DNA from: Terriglobia bacterium
GTDB lineage: Bacteria; Acidobacteriota; Terriglobia; Terriglobales; Acidobacteriaceae
DNA: 64,000 nucleotides
Assembly: GCA_020072585.1 (NCBI GenBank)
Contig: JAIQGL010000016.1
Location: 1 to 64,000, forward strand
Direction: 5' to 3'
Under the pieces are notes generated by a model. The model was not told the DNA's origin, did no database searches, and worked only from the letters and a program-made list of their open reading frames with translations. Both the position numbers and the translations under genes were made by a program. This document shows positions 27,272 to 36,127 of the stretch, piece by piece. Each line of letters begins with the position of its first letter. Position 1 is the first letter of the stretch.

Positions 27272-28422
27272 AGATCGCTGTGGACTCATGGACGCTGGCC
27301 AGCCGTTTTCGCTGCCAGGGCACATACGTCTATACCCAAAATCTCTTGCGCGAATTCAAGAAGATTGCCTGCAATGGCTCCGGTGTCCGCTTCTCGCTTT
27401 TTGCGTCGCACAGCAACGGCAATGATGCTGTGCTGATCGATCCGGCAGAAAACTTTGAACTCCTTTCTTCGCCGTTACTGGATTATGACCGCGTCTGGAG
27501 ATTGGGGGGCGCCGGTTTTTCTGCGGCGCGGTCTCATGCGGACGTGATCTTTATTCCAACGGCCGCCACCTTGCCTGTTGGCCGGGTTCCCGCTGTTTGC
27601 ACCATTCATGACGTTACGCCCATTACCATGCCAACGCGTTCCAGCAGGATGACTGCGGCACAACGTGTCTTCCTTAGGAGCTGTGCCAGGCTTTCTCGCG
27701 CGATCATCACATCGTCTGAATGTTCAAAACACGATATCGTTACTCTGCTCGGCGTGCCGGAAGAGAAAGTTACCGTTATCTACGACGGTTGCGATCATGA
27801 TGTTTTCAATCCGCTGCCGGCTAATGCGGTTATGCTTGAGTCATTGCGTGAGCGGCTTGGCGTGCAGAAGCCGTACCTGTTGCATCACGGTACGATTCAG
27901 CCGCGAAAAAACCTGGAGCGGCTGATTGAGGCATTCCGTTTGATGCTGGTGCGCGATAGCAATCTCGACCTTGATTTGGTCCTGGCAGGACAGATTGGCT
28001 GGGCCAGCGATGCAATCCTGAATGCAGCCCGGCACACCAACAGCAGGGGCAATGTGGTTATTACCGGCGCACTGGCGGAGGCTGATCTGGCAATGTTGAT
28101 TAAGGGCGCCACTCTGGCAGTGATCCCTTCGCTCTATGAGGGCTTTTCTCTGCCGATGGTCGAGGCCATGGCTTGTGGTGTGCCGACTATAGCTTCGCGC
28201 ATGTCTTGCCTGCCCGAGATCTCTGGAAATGCTCTTGCATACTTCAATCCGCTCTCCATTGAAGACATGGCAACCTGTATGCGCTCCGTACTGCTTGATC
28301 CACAATTCCAACAACGCCTGCGGCAAAACGGAATTGAACGTGCCCGCCAGTTCAGCTGGGATCGGTGTGCGCGGGAGACGCTTCAGGTACTCATGCAAGT
28401 GGGAGAGCCGTCAGGGAACTGA
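27268..28422 (+). CDS. GT4-family glycosyltransferase (paralogue pair, second copy)
   Basis: The 384-residue protein shares motifs and order with the gene at 26063 (IHDVTPITMP, LLHHGTIQPRKNLERL, LAMLIKGATLAVIPSLYEGF, MVEAMACGVPTIASRMSCLP), consistent with tandem duplication followed by divergence. It starts with GTG at 27268, overlapping the stop of the previous gene by four bases (GTGA). N-terminal KIAVDSWTLASRFRCQGTYV is the usual acceptor-domain start. The substrate is not predictable. Confidence 0.88.
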   Translation: MKIAVDSWTLASRFRCQGTYVYTQNLLREFKKIACNGSGVRFSLFASHSNGNDAVLIDPAENFELLSSPLLDYDRVWRLGGAGFSAARSHADVIFIPTAATLPVGRVPAVCTIHDVTPITMPTRSSRMTAAQRVFLRSCARLSRAIITSSECSKHDIVTLLGVPEEKVTVIYDGCDHDVFNPLPANAVMLESLRERLGVQKPYLLHHGTIQPRKNLERLIEAFRLMLVRDSNLDLDLVLAGQIGWASDAILNAARHTNSRGNVVITGALAEADLAMLIKGATLAVIPSLYEGFSLPMVEAMACGVPTIASRMSCLPEISGNALAYFNPLSIEDMATCMRSVLLDPQFQQRLRQNGIERARQFSWDRCARETLQVLMQVGEPSGN

Positions 28423-28427
28423 GAGCG

Positions 28428-29843
28428 ATGGAATACCCGGCGATATCCCGCGAGATTTTCCAGCAACGGTCCCGCACTTACGAAGAATGGCTAATCGTTG
28501 GCATTGCCGTGGGCCTCACTGTTGCTGCGCTCTTGAGCCCTCTGGCTTTGCCGCTGGCCATCACCGGTCTGGTATTTGTTCTGGCCGCATTGCGATTCAA
28601 GCCCTTGCTCCTGGTTGTTGTCTTCTTTGTGCCTCTCACGCCGTTTCTTAATTGGAATTTCCCCATCCGAGACCTGAGTACGCTGGTTCGCTTTAGCTTT
28701 TTTGCGGGTGTTGTGGTTTATCGCATGAGCCATCGGGAAGATTTACGCGGCTGGCTCTGGTCCGGATGGCTGACGCGTATGATGCTGGGTTATTGCGCCG
28801 TTGCGTTCGCCTCCACAGCGTTTTTCAATCCGCTTACTCTGGACGCGCAGCGTGAACTCATGCGCCTGGCTTCGTATGTCTGTTTCTATTACGTTGTGAC
28901 GGATTGGCTGCAAAATTATCAGTGCATGCGAGCGCTGTTGAAGATCTTGATGGCCTCAACCATATTGGTGGCATTTTACGGTTTTTATCAGGCAATTACC
29001 GGCGGATACACGTTTCTTTATGACATTCTCTATCCGGTGCAGGAAGAGATATTGCAGATACCTGCATGGGAAGGGCGTATCACATCTTTTCTTGAACACT
29101 ACAACGGTCTGGCTGGGTATTTGAATCTGGTGGTGCCGTTCTGTCTTGGCTTTGCTCTGCGCGGCAGAGATCCGGTACTACGCAGACTAAGCTGGTGGTG
29201 TCTGGTAATGGCAAGCCTTGCGCTCCTTCTTACACAGAGCCGTGGTGGATTGCTTGCGTATGCCGCAATTCTTCTTATGAGCGCATGGTTCTTTGCTCCC
29301 AATCGCCAGGTGAGAATACGCCGGGTCGCGATTGTGCTGTTATTGTGCGTGCTAGCCGCAGCAGTGGCAGGGCTCTTCTTTCAACGGCTTGCTGAAATCG
29401 ACGATTTCACCGCCGTTTCCCGTGTGGCGATCTGGGGCGGCGCCTTCACCGTATTTGCACGCGCTCCTGTGTTGGGGATCGGCTTTGGCAATCTCAGAGC
29501 TCTGATGGGAGGTCTGTTGAACCTTCCTGATGGCTGGACGGGAGACGCTCACAATTTGTATCTGGAACTACTGGCGGAAACGGGAATTATTGGTTTTCTG
29601 GCATTTGCCCTTTTGGCCGGAGTCGCGATGCGTGGAGCGTTGAAACGATATCGTTGTTTGCAGGATGAGTTTGGGAGGATCATGGGCTTTGCGATCTTCG
29701 CAGCTCTTGCTGGTGTGCTGTCGCACGGAGCAGTCGACTATCTTTTTCACACCACTCCGCAGGTGGCCGCGCTGTTTTTTCTTGTCCTGGGCATGCTCAG
29801 GGCCCGGAGCGGTGGTGAGGCCATGGTCATTCATGCTGACTGA
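28428..29843 (+). CDS. O-antigen ligase/Wzy-type polysaccharide polymerase
   Basis: The 471-residue integral membrane protein has about 10-12 helices and a large periplasmic loop (about residues 190-320) with LTQSRGGLLAY and a conserved GIGFGNLRAL motif, as in the Wzy_C/O-antigen ligase superfamily. It would polymerise or ligate lipid-linked repeat units at the periplasmic face. The ATG at 28428 is five bases after the preceding stop. Polymerase versus ligase cannot be decided from sequence; the Wzz-like protein in the same locus favours polymerase. No Wzx flippase was recognised in the window. Confidence 0.85.
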   Translation: MEYPAISREIFQQRSRTYEEWLIVGIAVGLTVAALLSPLALPLAITGLVFVLAALRFKPLLLVVVFFVPLTPFLNWNFPIRDLSTLVRFSFFAGVVVYRMSHREDLRGWLWSGWLTRMMLGYCAVAFASTAFFNPLTLDAQRELMRLASYVCFYYVVTDWLQNYQCMRALLKILMASTILVAFYGFYQAITGGYTFLYDILYPVQEEILQIPAWEGRITSFLEHYNGLAGYLNLVVPFCLGFALRGRDPVLRRLSWWCLVMASLALLLTQSRGGLLAYAAILLMSAWFFAPNRQVRIRRVAIVLLLCVLAAAVAGLFFQRLAEIDDFTAVSRVAIWGGAFTVFARAPVLGIGFGNLRALMGGLLNLPDGWTGDAHNLYLELLAETGIIGFLAFALLAGVAMRGALKRYRCLQDEFGRIMGFAIFAALAGVLSHGAVDYLFHTTPQVAALFFLVLGMLRARSGGEAMVIHAD

Positions 29844-29892
29844 CCTGGCCATCGGCCGCAATAACCTGAGTGAACGAACTAAAAGAGGGAAG

Positions 29893-30756
29893 ATGGAAGT
29901 CGTGCTGTCTTGTAATGTGTGCCAGAGCGATCGCATACAAAAGTTGGACCCAAAGTTTAACTTTTGCCGATGCCACTCCTGCGGATACGTGTTTGACAGT
30001 CCCCGGCCGTCAGTTGATGAAGTAGCTAACTTCTATTCTCAGCCCGCCAAGTATGATTCATGGCTCAAGGAAGAGAGAGCGCGCGATGCTCTCTGGCAGC
30101 GAAGGCTGAGAAAGCTTTTGCCCCACAGAGCAGAAGGCAACCTCCTGGACATCGGCGCAGGCACAGGACAATTTCTCCATCATGCGCGGCCATTTTTCAC
30201 AGAAATAACAGGCACTGAAATTTCACAGAGCGCAATAAGGATTGCAAGAGAGAGATATGGTATTGAGCTGTTTGCAGGGCAAGCAGAAGAATTGGACATG
30301 GCGGCCTGTTCATTCGCCAACATCACTTTGTTTCACGTCCTTGAGCATGTGCATGATCCGGTTAGGTTGGTGAGCCGATGCAGCGAGCTGTTGCGGCCGC
30401 AGGGCATTCTGGCGATTGCGGTGCCGAATGACGTACTGGCATGGAGTTCTGCGATCAAAAAAATAGGGAAGCAGCTCGGCCTCAAGCCGTTCCAAAAGTT
30501 CAGCCCTGTGCTGGGCATATCACGGGCGGGAACATCGCGCGAGATACATCTCTCGCACTTTACGCCGGCCGTTTTACGCCAATTGGTAAAGAATTCCGGC
30601 ATGACCCTGGTGGAAGAATCGATCGACCCTTACTATGTTTCAAGTGGCATAGGGTTGCTGGCTGATAGTACGTATTACGCATTGCACCGGATCCTGCAAG
30701 CTGTGCTCAAAGTCAATTATTACAACACGCTTTGGATGATCGCCCGCAAACCATGA
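29893..30756 (+). CDS. Class I SAM-dependent methyltransferase with N-terminal zinc ribbon
   Basis: The 287-residue protein opens with a zinc-ribbon (CNVCQSDRIQ and CRCHSCGYVF) and continues with a Rossmann methyltransferase: GNLLDIGAGTGQFLHHARPF (motif I), TGTEISQSAIRIARERYG, and ITLFHVLEHVHDP. This arrangement is typical of sugar- or lipid-modifying methyltransferases in capsule loci. The ATG at 29893 follows AGAGGGAAG; an in-frame ATG at about 29834, overlapping the previous gene, is an alternative. It is coupled to the next gene by a four-base overlap. Confidence 0.85.
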   Translation: MEVVLSCNVCQSDRIQKLDPKFNFCRCHSCGYVFDSPRPSVDEVANFYSQPAKYDSWLKEERARDALWQRRLRKLLPHRAEGNLLDIGAGTGQFLHHARPFFTEITGTEISQSAIRIARERYGIELFAGQAEELDMAACSFANITLFHVLEHVHDPVRLVSRCSELLRPQGILAIAVPNDVLAWSSAIKKIGKQLGLKPFQKFSPVLGISRAGTSREIHLSHFTPAVLRQLVKNSGMTLVEESIDPYYVSSGIGLLADSTYYALHRILQAVLKVNYYNTLWMIARKP

Positions 30757-31535
30757 AATCACTTCAGGAATTACAAAGAAACTGGGAAGGATTCGCGCAA
30801 ACTGATCCCCTGTGGGCGATTTGCACCGACCCAAACAAACGAAACAATCGCTGGAGCCGGGAAGAGTTTTTTGTCACGGGCAAAAGCGAAGTGAAAATTA
30901 TTCTGGGCTGCCTTGCTGAAGTGGGAGTGCCCATTGTGCGGAATTCGCCTGCTCTGGACTTCGGCTGTGGGGTAGGCCGCCTCACGCGCGCTCTGGCCGC
31001 GTATTTTCCTGAATGCTGGGGCGTGGACATTTCTCCCACCATGATTGCACTCGCTCGGGAGTTCAATCAGGACCTTCCGCGATGCCGGTTCCTGCTGAAC
31101 GAACAAAACCAGTTACAGGGTTTACAGGATAATTACTTCGGCTTTATTTACACCAGCATCGTGCTCCAGCACATCGCCGAGCCTTTTAATCGAAAATATA
31201 TTTCTGAACTGGTACGTGTCTTGAAGCCCGGCGGTACGCTGGTATTTCAGATGCCTGACAGTCTGCGTGGCAGCTTGCTCAGAAAATTGCGGGCAAGGTT
31301 GGCATTGCGCTCCAAAGTAAAGTCTTTGCTGGGCGGAGGAAAGCTGTTCAGGATGGAGATGCATTGCCTGGAAGAAGCGGCGATCCGCAAGATGGTGGCG
31401 GAGAGCGGAGCACGGGTATTGGATGTGCGTCTCACCAACTCCGCCGACGCTGCGTTCTGCGGCAAACTGCAATACCTGAAGCAAGAGCCGGAATCTGGTT
31501 ATGTCAGCAAACAGTATTGCGTGGTCAAACACTGA
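30753..31535 (+). CDS. Class I SAM-dependent methyltransferase
   Basis: The 260-residue enzyme shows motif I ALDFGCGVGRLTRALA, motif II WGVDISPTMIALAREF and VLQHIAEPFN before LKPGGTLVFQMP. It is probably a sugar methyltransferase acting on the polymer together with the preceding one. The ATGA overlap with the upstream gene (30753-30756) fixes the start. The substrate is unknown. Confidence 0.87.
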   Translation: MKSLQELQRNWEGFAQTDPLWAICTDPNKRNNRWSREEFFVTGKSEVKIILGCLAEVGVPIVRNSPALDFGCGVGRLTRALAAYFPECWGVDISPTMIALAREFNQDLPRCRFLLNEQNQLQGLQDNYFGFIYTSIVLQHIAEPFNRKYISELVRVLKPGGTLVFQMPDSLRGSLLRKLRARLALRSKVKSLLGGGKLFRMEMHCLEEAAIRKMVAESGARVLDVRLTNSADAAFCGKLQYLKQEPESGYVSKQYCVVKH

Positions 31536-31550
31536 TGAGGTTGTCAGAAC

Positions 31551-32663
31551 ATGCGCATTGGGTTTGACGCCCGCTGGTACAACGATTCCGGAGTGGGGAG
31601 CTACGTAGCGGGGTTGGTGCCTGCACTTGCTCACGCAGGTTGTGATCTGGTTGTGTATGTTGACCCGGCTAAACCGGTTCCAGGGCTGGACAAGCTTGCT
31701 GTCAACGTGGTCCCAGTGAGTGTGGGAAGATATTCGCCGTTTGCATCGATTGAATTCCGCCGCCGGGCAAAGCAGGACAAGTTGGATGTGTTTCACAGTC
31801 CGTTTTACGTTGCGCCGAGGTTAGAGTGTCCAACCATTATTACGGTTCATGATCTGATTCCGTTTCTCTTCCCAATCTACCCATGGATGAAACAGCAGAT
31901 GGTTAAAGCTGGATATAGCACGGGGGTTTGCCGGGCAACGCACATCATCGCCGATTCGCAGCATACCTCCAGTGATCTCCAGAAGGTTCTGGGAGTCTCT
32001 CCAAGGCGGATCACCGCAGTGCATCTTGCAGCCGAGAGAAAGGTCTTTAGTCCTTGCGGTACGGCAGAAGAGCTGGAACGTCTGGATGAGAAGTTTGGTG
32101 TGCGCCAGCCGTACTTTGTTGTGGCCAGCGCGCACAACTGGCGCACTAAAAATCTGGAAGGAGCGTTGAAGGCGGTTGCGAGTGCGCACAACCAGACAGA
32201 TTTGAAATTTCAAACAGCTGTCTATGGTTCGCCACAAGGGATTGAGGCCCTGCGTTCGAATGATCTATGGGCAGAACTCAATATTTGCAGAGTGGGCTAT
32301 GTGGAGCGTGGAGAACTGGCCATGCTGTTCCGCCATGCTCACGCTTTTGTGATGCCGTCACTTTATGAAGGATTTGGGCTTCCTTTGGTAGAAGCAATGT
32401 CCTGCGGATGTCCGGTCATTACATCAAACCGCGGGTCGCTTCCAGAGGTTGCAGGCGGGGGCGCGCAATGTTTTGATCCAGTTGACGCGGATGCGATGGC
32501 GGCGGCGCTACACGCCCTGTTGCGTAATCCCCATGAGCTAGAGCGAAGAAAAGCGGCCGCATTACGTCGCGCTGCTGATTTTTCCTGGGACAAAACGGCA
32601 TTCGATACCATATCGGTATATCATCACGTAAATCGAAAAAGTTTCAGCGCCATTAGCAAATAA
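31551..32663 (+). CDS. GT4-family glycosyltransferase
   Basis: The 370-residue protein starts RIGFDARWYNDSGVGSYV and has TVHDLIPFLFP, YFVVASAHNWRTKNLEGALK and MPSLYEGFGLPLVEAMSCG with the EX7E pair. It differs from the duplicated pair, so it is likely to add a different sugar. The ATG follows the previous stop by 15 bases. It is followed by the GDP-sugar dehydratase gene. Confidence 0.9.
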   Translation: MRIGFDARWYNDSGVGSYVAGLVPALAHAGCDLVVYVDPAKPVPGLDKLAVNVVPVSVGRYSPFASIEFRRRAKQDKLDVFHSPFYVAPRLECPTIITVHDLIPFLFPIYPWMKQQMVKAGYSTGVCRATHIIADSQHTSSDLQKVLGVSPRRITAVHLAAERKVFSPCGTAEELERLDEKFGVRQPYFVVASAHNWRTKNLEGALKAVASAHNQTDLKFQTAVYGSPQGIEALRSNDLWAELNICRVGYVERGELAMLFRHAHAFVMPSLYEGFGLPLVEAMSCGCPVITSNRGSLPEVAGGGAQCFDPVDADAMAAALHALLRNPHELERRKAAALRRAADFSWDKTAFDTISVYHHVNRKSFSAISK

Positions 32664-32689
32664 CTATCCCGTAAGAGGTATGCGTTTAC

Positions 32690-33694
32690 ATGCGAGCATT
32701 AATCACCGGAGTGACTGGACAGGACGGGTATTATCTGGCCAGGTTGCTGCTGGAAAAAGGATATGAAGTTCACGGGATGGTTCGCAACGGGATGAGTAGT
32801 CCGCCACGTGAAAATCCTGACGGCCTTGCGGGACTCGGCAGCAAGGTCAGTTTCATCGAAGGAGATATTACCGATCAAGCCTCGCTCGACCGGGCCATGC
32901 AGCAAGTCAAACCGGATGAAGTCTACAATCTGGCCGGGCAGACCTTTGTTCCAGTGGCGTGGAGCCAGCCGTTTTTGACCATGGAGATCACTGGCATGGG
33001 CTCGCTGCGGATGCTGGAAGCAATCCGCAGACATGCCCCGAAAGCAAGGTTTTTGCAGGCTTCAAGTTCAGAGATGTTTGGCAAGGCAGAACATAGCCCG
33101 CAGACAGAAACAACCCGGCTGCGCCCGCGCAACCCATATGGTGCGGCCAAGCTGTTTGCTCATCACATGACAATCAACTATCGCGAAAGCTATGGCATAT
33201 TTGCCTGCTCCTGTATCGCGTTCAATCATGAGTCGCCGCGCCGGAGGGTGGAGTTTGTTACGCGCAAAGTTTCACAGCAAGTTGCCCGGATCAAACTGGG
33301 AATGTCCAGCAGGTTGAAGATCGGAAATATTGATGCCCGCCGTGACTGGGGTTTTGCCGTGGACACGGTTCGCGCCATGTGGCTCATGCTGCAACAACCC
33401 CGGCCTGATGACTTTGTGATCGGTACAGGGGTAACCCACAGTGTGAAGCAGCTTTTGGATATTGCTTTTGCTCACGTTGGCCTGGACTGGAGAAAACATG
33501 TGGAGATCGATAGTGGGCTGGTCCGTACCGCTGAAGATGACGCGTTGTGTGGCGATTCCAGCAAGGCACGAGAAATTCTGGGCTGGAAGCCCGAGGTGAC
33601 TTTCAAGCAGATCGTGGAGATGATGGTCGATTCTGATCTTGCCATGTTTTCCCATACACCAATGCCGACCCTCAGGGCCGTTGCGGGAGATTAA
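32690..33694 (+). CDS. gmd: GDP-sugar 4,6-dehydratase (Gmd-like, possibly GDP-heptose-specific)
   Basis: The 334-residue extended SDR enzyme has the NADP motif ITGVTGQDGYYLARLLLEKG, SSSEMFGKAEHSPQTE, the catalytic Tyr-x3-Lys in RNPYGAAKLFAH and NHESPRRRVEFVTRKV, which matches the GMD family. GMD makes GDP-4-keto-6-deoxymannose; DmhA/WcbK relatives use GDP-heptose in the same way. The GmhA and nucleotidyltransferase genes in this locus make a heptose substrate worth considering. The start has GTAAGAGGT before ATG at 32690. Confidence 0.85.
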   Translation: MRALITGVTGQDGYYLARLLLEKGYEVHGMVRNGMSSPPRENPDGLAGLGSKVSFIEGDITDQASLDRAMQQVKPDEVYNLAGQTFVPVAWSQPFLTMEITGMGSLRMLEAIRRHAPKARFLQASSSEMFGKAEHSPQTETTRLRPRNPYGAAKLFAHHMTINYRESYGIFACSCIAFNHESPRRRVEFVTRKVSQQVARIKLGMSSRLKIGNIDARRDWGFAVDTVRAMWLMLQQPRPDDFVIGTGVTHSVKQLLDIAFAHVGLDWRKHVEIDSGLVRTAEDDALCGDSSKAREILGWKPEVTFKQIVEMMVDSDLAMFSHTPMPTLRAVAGD

Positions 33695-33696
33695 AG

Positions 33697-34356
33697 TTGT
33701 CTGCACTTGCCGCCACACAACCGGAACCCATTCAGCAGAGTCCGCGCCCTGCTCTGACTCGGTGGGACCGCAGGTTGAAGAGAATGATGGATGTTCTTGG
33801 GGCTGGAGCTCTTCTCATTCTGTCTGCGCCGCTCATGGCTGCACTGGCATTGCGAATCAAACTCCATGATGGTGGGCCGGCCTTGTTCCGCCGGCGGGTC
33901 ATAGGGCCAAATGGAGAGTTTGACGCTTTTAAGCTGCGGACCATGCGTGTGGATGCCGACGAAGTATTGCGCCGCGATGAGGAGCTGCGCCGGCAATTTG
34001 AAATCAACTTTAAACTGAAAAACGATCCACGCGTGACGCCGGTTGGCGTTGCATTTCGCCGAAACAGCCTGGACGAGCTTCCCCAACTCTGGAATGTGCT
34101 GAAAGGAGAGATGAGTTTGGTTGGTCCCAGAATGATCACTCCTGCGGAACTTAAGCGCTACGGAACCGCAGGCTGGATATTCCAGCACATGCGGCCGGGG
34201 TTGACCGGCTATTGGCAGATCCATGGCAAAGAGGAAACAGGCTACGATCACCGGATCAACATGGACCTTTTTTACGTGGAAAACTGGTCGCTCTTGTTCG
34301 ATCTGAAAATACTCATCCGGACCCCCTGGCGGGTCCTGCGCGGTTCTGGGGTCTAG
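33697..34356 (+). CDS. Priming sugar transferase (bacterial sugar transferase, WcaJ/PssY type)
   Basis: The 219-residue protein transfers a sugar-1-phosphate to undecaprenyl phosphate and starts repeat-unit synthesis. It has one N-terminal reentrant/membrane segment (LGAGALLILSAPLMAALAL) and the cytoplasmic motifs DAFKLRTMRVDADE, NSLDELPQLWNVLKGEMSLV and RPGLTGYWQIHGK. It lacks the N-terminal multi-helix half of full-length WbaP-type enzymes, as in PglC-like short forms. The start is TTG at 33697, two bases after the preceding stop, so coupling is likely. Confidence 0.9.
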   Translation: MSALAATQPEPIQQSPRPALTRWDRRLKRMMDVLGAGALLILSAPLMAALALRIKLHDGGPALFRRRVIGPNGEFDAFKLRTMRVDADEVLRRDEELRRQFEINFKLKNDPRVTPVGVAFRRNSLDELPQLWNVLKGEMSLVGPRMITPAELKRYGTAGWIFQHMRPGLTGYWQIHGKEETGYDHRINMDLFYVENWSLLFDLKILIRTPWRVLRGSGV

Positions 34357-34358
34357 TT

Positions 34359-35360
34359 ATGGCAAATGTATTGGTTACAGGCGGCGCTGGTTATGTTGGA
34401 TCAGTCTGTTGTGCTGAACTTTTGCGCCGGGGACATTCAGTGACGGTTGTGGACGATCTTTCCACAGGATGCCGGAACGCAGTGCCTGCTGGAGCAGCTT
34501 TCTTTCAGGTCGACATTGGCAACCAGAGCGCGATGCAGTCACTGGTGAGCCATATCCGGTTTGATGCAGTCTTTCATTTTGCAGCGAAGGCGTTAATTCC
34601 GGAGTCGGTGAGCAATCCGGGGATGTTTTTTCAGCACAACGTGGCTTCAGGCATCGCGATGCTGGAAGTTCTGCGTGCTGCAGGGATCAGGAATTTTGTG
34701 TTCTCATCTTCCGCTGCGGTATACGGCACGCCAGAGCGCGTCCCGATTGAGGAAGATGACCCCAAGAATCCGGTCAATTCCTATGGCGAGACCAAGCTGA
34801 TGTTTGAGCGCATACTTGAATGGTATGCACGGGCCTATGGATGGAGCGTGACGGCACTGCGTTACTTCAATGCTTCCGGGGCGACCGCGGAACTGGGCGA
34901 ACGGCATGATCCTGAGACGCATATTATTCCACTCCTTCTGCAGGCTGCCGCAGGCGAGCGCAAGGTTTTCAATATTTATGGCGATGAATATGACACACCA
35001 GACGGTACCTGCGTGCGCGATTATGTCCACGTGCTGGACATTGCAAGCGCCCATATCTGCGCATTGCAAAAACTAAATAATCCTGGCATGAGCGCTTACA
35101 ACATTGGTCTGGGAGCAAGCTACTCAGTGCGTGAAGTGTGCAAAGCCGCGGCTGAACTCACGGGCCGTGCAATTCCCCTGCGCATCAGCGCTCGCCGGGA
35201 AGGCGATCCAGCGGTCTTGTGCGCCAGCCCGAAACGAATTATGCGTGAACTGGGTTGGACGCCGGAACACTCTTCACTGCGTGAAATTATTGAATCCGCA
35301 TGGCAATGGAAGCAAAGACAACTTAGTTCTGCGCTGGCCATATCTTCATCGTTGCACTAG
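34359..35360 (+). CDS. galE: UDP-glucose 4-epimerase
   Basis: The 333-residue SDR enzyme interconverts UDP-glucose and UDP-galactose. It has NVLVTGGAGYVGSVCCAELL, FHFAAKALIPESV, SSSAAVYGTP, the catalytic Tyr-Lys in NSYGETKLMFE, YFNASGA and PDGTCVRDYVHVLDIASAH, all characteristic of GalE. The ATG at 34359 follows the sugar transferase stop by two bases; the longer open frame from 34212 overlaps that gene and is spurious. It supplies UDP-galactose to the locus. Confidence 0.9.
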   Translation: MANVLVTGGAGYVGSVCCAELLRRGHSVTVVDDLSTGCRNAVPAGAAFFQVDIGNQSAMQSLVSHIRFDAVFHFAAKALIPESVSNPGMFFQHNVASGIAMLEVLRAAGIRNFVFSSSAAVYGTPERVPIEEDDPKNPVNSYGETKLMFERILEWYARAYGWSVTALRYFNASGATAELGERHDPETHIIPLLLQAAAGERKVFNIYGDEYDTPDGTCVRDYVHVLDIASAHICALQKLNNPGMSAYNIGLGASYSVREVCKAAAELTGRAIPLRISARREGDPAVLCASPKRIMRELGWTPEHSSLREIIESAWQWKQRQLSSALAISSSLH

Positions 35361-35411
35361 GAGCATGAATCTGCATCGCTTCCATGCTGGCTGTTCGGCT
35401 GCTTTTACTTT

Positions 35412-36125
35412 ATGAAGGCTTTTATTCTGGCCGCAGGAAACGGCACGCGACTACGCCCACTGACTGACAATGTCCCCAAATGCCTGTTGCCGATCCAGGG
35501 TGCGCCTTTGCTGGAAATATGGCTCAACAATTGCAAGACTGCGGGCATCACTGACGTTTTGGTCAACGCCCATGCGCATTCAAACTTCGTGAAGGAATTT
35601 GCTGCGGCGCAGAAGAGCGGTGTTAGCGTTCGCGTTGCCGAGGAGCCGGAACTTCTGGGCAGTGCTGGGACGCTGGCAGCAAGCTGGGATTTTGTTGCCG
35701 GTGAAGAAGCATTCTTTATTCTGTACGGCGACGTGCTGACGAACATCGACTTGCGGCGCATGCTTGAATTCCACAACAACCGCCGGCTCTCTGCAACCAT
35801 TTGTGTTTATCAAGTGCCCGATCCAACGCGCTGCGGTATTGTCAGCGTCGATGAAAATATGGTCATCCAAAGCTTTGTTGAAAAACCTGTGCAGCCCGCA
35901 AGCAATTGGGCGTTCGCTGGCATCATGATCGCCACCGATGAGATCCTTGGTTTGCTGCCGGACCACAGGCCGGCGGACATTGGCTTTGATCTGCTGCCAA
36001 AATTAATCAGGCGCATGGCCGCGTACGAAAGCTCTGCATACATTTTGGACATTGGTACACTCGAGAATTATCAGTCTGCTCAGAAATCATGGCCGGGCCT
36101 GGATGGATGCCAGCCAAACCGTTAA
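35412..36125 (+). CDS. Sugar-1-phosphate nucleotidyltransferase (HddC-like)
   Basis: The 237-residue protein has the signature AFILAAGNGTRLRPLTDNVPK, the EEPELLGSAGTLAASWDF segment and a YGDVLTN metal site (Asp of GDV). Short members without a C-terminal hexapeptide domain include HddC, which makes GDP-D-glycero-D-manno-heptose, and RfbA/ManC-like enzymes. Together with GmhA and the Gmd-like enzyme the heptose role is plausible but no HddA kinase is in the window. The ATG at 35412 has no strong ribosome-binding site. Confidence 0.8.
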   Translation: MKAFILAAGNGTRLRPLTDNVPKCLLPIQGAPLLEIWLNNCKTAGITDVLVNAHAHSNFVKEFAAAQKSGVSVRVAEEPELLGSAGTLAASWDFVAGEEAFFILYGDVLTNIDLRRMLEFHNNRRLSATICVYQVPDPTRCGIVSVDENMVIQSFVEKPVQPASNWAFAGIMIATDEILGLLPDHRPADIGFDLLPKLIRRMAAYESSAYILDIGTLENYQSAQKSWPGLDGCQPNR

Positions 36126-36127
36126 CC

